A DNA stretch of 64,000 nt from Epinephelus fuscoguttatus (lineage: Eukaryota; Chordata; Actinopteri; Perciformes; Serranidae), in the NCBI RefSeq assembly GCF_011397635.1, contig NC_064764.1, forward strand, positions 38,228,777-38,292,776. Reading direction: 5' to 3'. Positions 58,053 through 64,000 of the stretch are shown here, in pieces (the stretch's first letter is position 1; each line of letters starts with the position of its first letter). The notes under the pieces were generated by a model. It worked only from the letters and a program-made list of their open reading frames with translations. It ran no database searches and was not told where the DNA came from. A program made the position numbers and the translations under genes.

Positions 58053-59315
58053 ATGGAGGAGCTCTGCTTTCCACAACTGCTCAACACCTCCTGCAGAAAG
58101 CCCACCTCTCCTTGGGCCAACTTTGTGCTCCTTAACATTGTGCTGTACTTTATCTCTCTGCTCACTGTGGCTCTTAACCTCCTTGTCATCATCTCAGTCT
58201 CCCACTTCAGGCAAAGATTAACTTAAAAATGTCAACAGCTTCTGTAGATTAGAAGAACTGTCTTTGAGTTGGTACTGAATAATGTTGCACCTTGGACTTG
58301 TACTTTGTCTTGCTGACTGTTCATCATAACTACAGATGTTTCTGATCAGAAAACATTCCATTATAGACCTTTTTTACACTTGTTTTATCTGTTTTGTTAT
58401 TTAGATCTGAGGACTTGTTGGGTTTATGAGTTTTTCCTCTTTCTCTCCAGGCAGCTCCACACACCCACCAACATCCTCCTCCTCTCTCTGGCTGTCTCAG
58501 ACTTTCTCGTGGGCCTCCTGGTGATACCAGGAGAAGTCTTCCAAAAAACATACTGCTGGTTTCTTGGTGACCTCATGTGTTTGCTCTATTGTTATGTGTC
58601 CGTCATCATTGTGTGTTCTTCGATAGGAAACATGGTGCTCATATCAGTCGACCGCTATGTGGCTATTTGTGACCCTCTGCATTACACCACCAGAGTCACT
58701 GTGAAAAGAGTTAAACTGTGTGTGTGTCTGTGTTGGCTCGGTGTTGTTTCTTACACCAGTCTCGTGTTAAAGGATGACCTGACTCAACCAGGCAGGTATA
58801 ATTCCTGCCATGGAGAGTGTGTGATTGTCATTAACCACACTGCAGGAGTTGTTGAGTTTGTTGTAACCTTTATTGTTCCCATTTCTGTCATTGTCGTTCT
58901 GTACATGAGAGTATTTGTTGTGGCTGTGTCTCAGGCTCGTGCCATGCGCTCTCACATCACAGCTGTCACTCTCCAGCTTTCAGTGAATCAACAAACAAAG
59001 AAATCTGAGCTGAAAGCAGCCAGGACTCTTGGTGTTCTTGTAGTTGTGTTTCTAATATGTTTCTGCCCATTTTACTGTGTCGCTCTTGCAGGTGATGCCT
59101 TGGTCAGTTCTTCATCTGCATCATTTTTGTTTTATCTGTTCTATTTCAACTCATGTCTTAATCCTTTGATCTATGCCTTGTTTTATTCCTGGTTGAGAAA
59201 AGCAGTTAAACTCATTGTCAGTCTTCAGATTCTGCAGCCTGGCTCCTGTGAGACCAACATACTGCAGAGAGGCTGTGGAGTGACTGAAATGAGGCCTGCT
59301 CCACCAAGGTTTTGA
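58053..59315 (+). CDS. Trace amine-associated receptor F (divergent class III TAAR), 340 aa with extended C-terminus
   Basis: Exon 1 is 58053-58210 and exon 2 is 58451-59315. The GC-AG intron is only 240 bp and its middle differs from all other copies. The stop codon used by A-E (CTG TAG) reads CTG CAG here (59265-59267), adding 16 residues (QRGCGVTEMRPAPPRF). Ser at 3.32 as in the others, but residue 188 (5.42) is Glu instead of Asp, followed by Phe. Other private changes: N100C (3.29), S108C (3.37), L84Q, L158V, V279L, L280F, and F301L, which breaks the last position of the TAAR TM7 fingerprint (YSWL). D113N, L104V and C155T match TAAR C. The frame is open. It is either a receptor with altered amine specificity or one under relaxed constraint; I lean to functional because there is no truncating lesion. 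Confidence 0.9.
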
Positions 59316-59569
59316 ATTGAATTGAAAATGACATAAATTGAAGTAAAACCTCTGTATTCAGTATATAAGCAGTTTATGAGAAAACTGTCCATTTCTCTAC
59401 TCGGTGTCAATGTCATGGAAGGATTCCAACTTGTTGTGATCCGGAAATTTACAACAAATGTATGCATGACACGGGGACACCAAGTGTTGGGATATATGCC
59501 TCATTGAGGGAGCACCATTAGTTGGGACTTTGCCTTTACATGCCTGACCTTGTAATAAATCTCCCCAGG

Positions 59570-60415
59570 GGCGATTCTAGGATCAAAGGTTTAGGGGTGC
59601 TGAGCACCCAGAGAGCTGCCTGGCCAGGCAAGATAAATTTTACTGTTTTGTACATTTTAACTCAGTTTCTTTCCAACATTTGTGAAAGACAAGCACAACA
59701 CTTTTTGGGAAAGTCTGTGACTAAACCATCCAATCTGATAAAGGTTATTTAAATGCTGAGCCACAGCAAAAGAGGAATGGATTGGAATCATAAAAGAAAC
59801 ATATCGTAACCCTAATTTCTGGGGGAAGACAACTCATTTTGATACAGCAGCTCCTCAACATACACATAAACAGTATGTATGTTTCTGGAGTACACCAGCC
59901 CCCTATAGTGAGTACCAAAAATACCAAAAATGGACCTTGGACTTATTTTTTGGACTTTTATTTTAAATGCAATGCACAACATGTAACATTAACACATTAA
60001 CAGTAACTGACTTTTTCAATGTTTGTCTCTGCTTTTTTCCTTCTTGTCTGTATTATATAATACAAATACATAAATAAAAACACACTTCAAAATAGAAAAG
60101 TGCTTGAAATCTACAAAAATAATAATCATAATAAATACACACAATGGGAGTTATAATGTTAATGGGCATCCAGTCATTTAGCTAGTCAGTAGCACCTTGG
60201 CTTTAATATTAAAACATGCACATGACACAACAGCTAGGTTCTCTCATACCAATTCAAACAGAGGACAGTGGTACTGACCACCTGTAATCTTTCGTAGCTA
60301 GAAAAAACGTAAGGCTGTATTTTTGTTGTTAAAATATTACGCTGCAACCAACTACTGTATGGTTTTGACACTTTTCTAGCTTGTTAAAAAGGGACATACA
60401 GTAAAAAAAAAAAAA
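59570..60415. mobile_element. Unclassified insertion in the TAAR F 3' flank
   Basis: TAAR E continues from AGATCTCCAATTAAGG directly to AATAATTAATAATT, while F departs at CCCAGGGGCGATTCTAGG (about 59571) and returns after an A run (60403-60415). An AAATCTC-like word occurs on both sides, and the A tract at the right end suggests a plus-strand retroposon. No protein recognised; the start looks familiar from fish repeats but I cannot name it. Confidence 0.4.
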
Positions 60416-60799
60416 TCTCAAATTTTAGGAAATAATTAATAATTATTAATAATAATTTTCAATTATCTTAAATAATGGGACTTATTTTACATAAATCACC
60501 TCTTCAGGCACCATTCCCGAAAAGGGAAAAATGATGGCCAGTTAGACTGATATCTATCAGTCTCATAAAGTTCATTAAATTATTAATTTGGAACTTTGAT
60601 TAATAATTAAGTTAATAACCATAACCAAAATTAATAGTAAAGGCTGAAGGATTTTGGAGTTCTTGACCAAGCAGAGGCTGATCACTCATTCACTCTTGTG
60701 CAATATTAAACAGACAGCAGGTATGGTTCCAAATATATTTATTCATAAAGGAAGCAAAGCAACAAAACACACAAATTCTAACAAACTAACTTTATACAA

Positions 60800-60937
<138 letters not shown>

Positions 60938-60982
60938 ATGCGGCTAGGACAAAGACAAAAGGAAAAGAAGCGGGAACTTTGA

Positions 60983-62583
60983 GTTGCCTCTTTGGGTGTA
61001 GCCCTGTTCAAAGCCAAAGTGTGAGTGAGTCTATGTGAATGTGATATGTGTTGCAAAGGGTCTGGATTAGTGCTGTGGATGTTTAGTTGCATGCAAGACG
61101 AACATTAACAATCTAACATCACTTAGCTTTGGTAAAGCCAACTAACCAATAATGTAACTGCAATAATCACAACAATAACTCAATAAACAGCATTCCATCA
61201 CAACTGGCAAAGTTAAACAGTCTTGCTTAGCCTGTGCAGCTGTGATAATGCTATGCCAGTTTCTACGTTACCAATCCTTGAATGGATGGGGGTCAGAGCT
61301 GCTTTGTGGTGGCTGCTTTTGTGAGCCGGCAGATGGAGGCTGGATAGAGCTGTGGTTCCAGGTGCAGTCTTTGTTGTGTCCTTTGTTTGAAAGGTGCAGA
61401 TCCGAGGAAGCTGGTCACTCGGGGTCCTTGCAGAGCTAGATGTTGGGGTTGCTAACTCAACTTGGTTCTCCTTGTTGCTGGAAAGGCAGTTGCAAACCTT
61501 GTGTTTGCACACTAACTTCTCTGGTTCCAGGTTTTGCTCCTGCTGTGAGTGAGGGAAAGTCGTGGTCCAGGAGAAAGAGAGAAAGAGGTCTCAGGACCAG
61601 ATCCCGGGATCTGAGTTGGTCAGCCGCTCAGAGGAAGAAGGCATCTGGGCCAGTCAAGGGCCCAGGAGAAAGAGGAGAAAAAACAAAGATGATGTGAGAG
61701 AGCAAGAGTTCTCTAATAGTTGCCTGTTGATATCGTTGAGTCACATGACACTGTAAAAGTACTGTCCAATCAAGTTTAGACACAGCTCTCTCGCTGAGGT
61801 GTGAGGTGGGGCATCCTGTGGAGATAAGGACCAAATGGCTGCTTTTTGTTTGAAGAACAAAAAACAAAGAACCCTTACATGTCCAGTTTAGATCTGCACA
61901 AATGACAAATCGTCTGTGGTCCAGTGAATCACAACAAACTTGCTGCATATTTTGGACAAAAATATAATTATGACAAGTTTAGACAAAATAAAAGCTGACG
62001 CAAAAGCCATATATATCCTAGATATCCCACAAATGTGACAAGGGAGGTCGGTGAATGCAAATGAATTGATCACAAAGTGGATGTCACATTTTATGATAAA
62101 TTGATGTTTGCACAGTTCATCTGCTGTTCAGTATCATACTGTGATGTCTAAATACTAAGTGTAAACTGTATGTATTATGTACCCTCAAAATTAAAACAAT
62201 GGAATAAAAAATGAAGCGCTTTTGTAATTTTGCAAAAATCCCACAATACTTTATCTCTGTAATTTTACCATCTGTGTGCTGTGCAGCACAACAAAACCTG
62301 TCAGTGATCAGTCAGTGATGCAAAATGTAAGTAAACGTGTTCATGTTGAGTAATAAATATTATAATCACAGCATAGGTTAATAAGGCCAGTGAGAAAGGT
62401 GACCAACGAGCATTCTTAGTGTCTGCAAATTTGGAGATAATTGTGTCCAATTAAAAAAATGCATAACTCAAAATGTGACAAAAAAGCTTACATGTAAAAT
62501 ATGAAGAAATGTGATTTGTATCTAAAAGCACAGCTTGGGCCCATTGGTATTTGCATGCTTTGTTTCAAGCAAAATCAAAACCA
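60983..62583. repeat. TAAR downstream block, F copy
   Basis: Matches 54886-56477. Differences are mostly single bases plus small indels (for example about 45 bp near 62208-62256 not present in the E copy). No gene recognised. Confidence 0.7.
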
Positions 62584-62995
62584 AACTAGAACTGCAACCA
62601 GTTATGAATGGGGACCAAGCCCCCCCATGCGACTCAGTCCCCGCGTCCCGCGGAGCCCATGGAAGTTGTCCCCGAAGGACGATGGGCTCTGGGCGAGCAC
62701 ATGTTTATGAATGTGTCATTTAAAATGTGGAAGTTAGAGGCAAAACTGCCTTTGCATCCGTTATAGCGCCACCTATAGACCGATTTGCGATGAATTTGGC
62801 ACAAAGCCTCTGGATGACCTCGGGAATGAGTGACTTAAGTTTGATGTTGAAAGCTTCTACTTTGAGTGAAATATGAAACAATGTGTGTTGTTTTAGCTAG
62901 CAAAAAAGATTGTTGGTTGTAACAAGCGCATTTTTTGGAGTGCCAAAATTCTTTTGATAACTTTTCATCAGACACATCTGGAGATTCTATGTGCA
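62584..62995. other. Unassigned repeat-like sequence
   Basis: Contains TATAGCGCCACCTATAGACC and GCGATGAATTTGGCACAAA, phrases I associate with an abundant fish repeat, preceded by a GC-rich piece (CCCCGCGTCCCGCGGAGCCC). No gene or element ends are defined. Confidence 0.35.
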
Positions 62996-63279
62996 AAGTA
63001 AAGCTAAAGGTAAAGTTCCACTGATTGTCACACACCTGAGTGTGTGAAATTTGTTCTCCGCATTTGACCCATCCCCTGAGGGAGTGGTGAGCAGCAGCGG
63101 TGCCGCGCTCGGGAATCATGTGGTGATCTAACCCCCCAATTCCAACCCCTGATGCTGAGTGCCAAGCAGGGAGGCAATGGGTCCCATTTTTACGGTCTTT
63201 GGTATGACCCGGCCGGGGATCGAACCCACGACCTCCCAGTCTCAGGGCGGACACTCTACCACTAGGCCACTGAGCTGGT
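62996..63279 (-). mobile_element. tRNA-derived SINE
   Basis: On the minus strand the head GCTCAGTGGCCTAGTGGTAG is an A-box-like promoter (about 63250-63272), followed by GGGTTCGATCCCC, a B box (63216-63228), then a body and a tail with CTTTACCTTTAGCTTTACTT (62996-63015). The A and B boxes are separated as in a tRNA gene, but there is no full cloverleaf and the body is about 200 bp longer than a tRNA, so this is a SINE. Its two ORFs (62835-63254 minus, 63159-63383 plus) are not genes. Confidence 0.85.
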
Positions 63280-64000
63280 TGTCACATTTGTCACAAACTG
63301 GCTCAGAGTATGTGACAATTAGGGAGTCCACACAAAAGATTTACTTAAAACAAGCCAAATTTATTAAACTAAAATTAACTTAATAATCAATGGAGTGTGT
63401 AGATCAGCAAAGTCAGTCATGAAATTTGACCATGGGTGAGTGTCAAGTGTTCTGTGGAGGTGTTGAAGGTGCAAACCAAAACCAAAGATGCTCAGTGGAT
63501 GTAAGCTGAAAGGAAGGGAGAGACCAAGTGAACAGATTAGGCATCTTTTATAGCTTGGAAGCCCAGGTGAGCCTAATCAAGGTAACGACCCTCCCATGTC
63601 AGCCAGCTGCCTGACGAGACTGGCTGAAACATTCTCAAAGACAGTGGGAGGGGCGTCCCCCCCCCCTTAGGATCAAGGTTCCACCTTGACATCTGGAACA
63701 CAAAACATACAGAACTTGAAACAATGAGAAACATTTCCACTTTTGACTTAAGTCTACCAAGTGTCCCCCTTTACATTGGATGAGCCATCATACAAACTTA
63801 CTTCTGTGTTACAGTGACCTAAATCTCTATCTTACCAGATCAAATCCCTCACCCAGCAACCTTGGATCCAGGGGAGCAATTTAAGAATGAGAAATTTACT
63901 GGCATCAGAAGCTATTGCATGGTAAAAGGGTCACAGCAAAACCAATGGCTAGTTACAAAGACTTATGGAAAATGTTTGGAACAATACCCACCTCAGAATG
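63280..64000. other. Unassigned right edge
   Basis: AT-rich start, then CCCAGGTGAGCCTAATCAAG and a C run at 63657-63666. No protein or element recognised. Confidence 0.4.

Noticed and set aside
63210-63275. A tRNA gene on the minus strand
   Set aside because: A and B boxes are present, but the sequence continues into a SINE body and tail and does not form a complete tRNA.

Overview
The window reads as teleost fish genomic DNA, probably a percomorph. It has intron-containing 7TM receptor genes of a fish-expanded family and fish retroelements (a Rex3-type RTE LINE, an L2/CR1-group LINE, a Tx1/L1-group LINE). It also has Tc1, Harbinger and many hAT-like DNA transposons, a tRNA-derived SINE, long GT/GA microsatellites and one 100-N assembly gap (41079-41178). 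I see no prokaryotic gene organisation.

The host genes are six intact, same-strand (+) trace amine-associated receptor genes, called A to F here: 19631-20914, 25126-26410, 30623-31907, 36145-37434, 45421-46704 and 58053-59315. Each has a 158-nt first exon, a short intron and an 817-nt second exon (865 in F). All six lack the classical amine-binding Asp at 3.32 (Ser instead). Five keep Asp at 5.42 and F has Glu there, which places them in the teleost class III 'non-classical' TAARs. The intron has a GC donor in all six. Exon 1 reads as identical in all six, while the ligand-facing side of TM3 differs in nearly every copy. This is a local olfactory amine-receptor expansion shaped by tandem duplication, gene conversion and probably diversifying selection.

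Layout. 1 to about 13.8 kb: four tandem copies of a non-genic unit (4.8 kb when fullest) carrying Rex3 fragments, a decayed LINE-like coding remnant and hAT pieces. Copies 1-3 are deletion derivatives; copy 4 keeps an older hAT structure and a triple-nested transposon. 13.9-16.7 kb: minus-strand LINE with an SGNH-esterase ORF1. 16.7-37.6 kb: TAAR A-D in about 5.5-kb tandem units. Units A-C carry the same degraded L2/CR1-type LINE downstream, and A has a palindromic Tc1 element between its conserved upstream block and its ATG. 37.9-38.4 kb: degenerate 72-bp tandem repeat. 38.8-41.0 kb: internally deleted Rex3 with a long open frame, then the gap. 41.5-44.3 kb: large non-autonomous hAT upstream of TAAR E. 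45.4-48 kb: TAAR E. 48.06-54.86 kb: minus-strand Tx1-type LINE interrupted by a retroposon and a Harbinger element. 54.9-56.5 kb: shared E/F downstream block. 57.3-62.6 kb: TAAR F with its copy of that block. 63.0-63.3 kb: SINE; the rest is unassigned.

The work was done by eye. Percent identities, phylogeny and exact repeat names were not computed; family names for repeats come from memory of conserved motifs.
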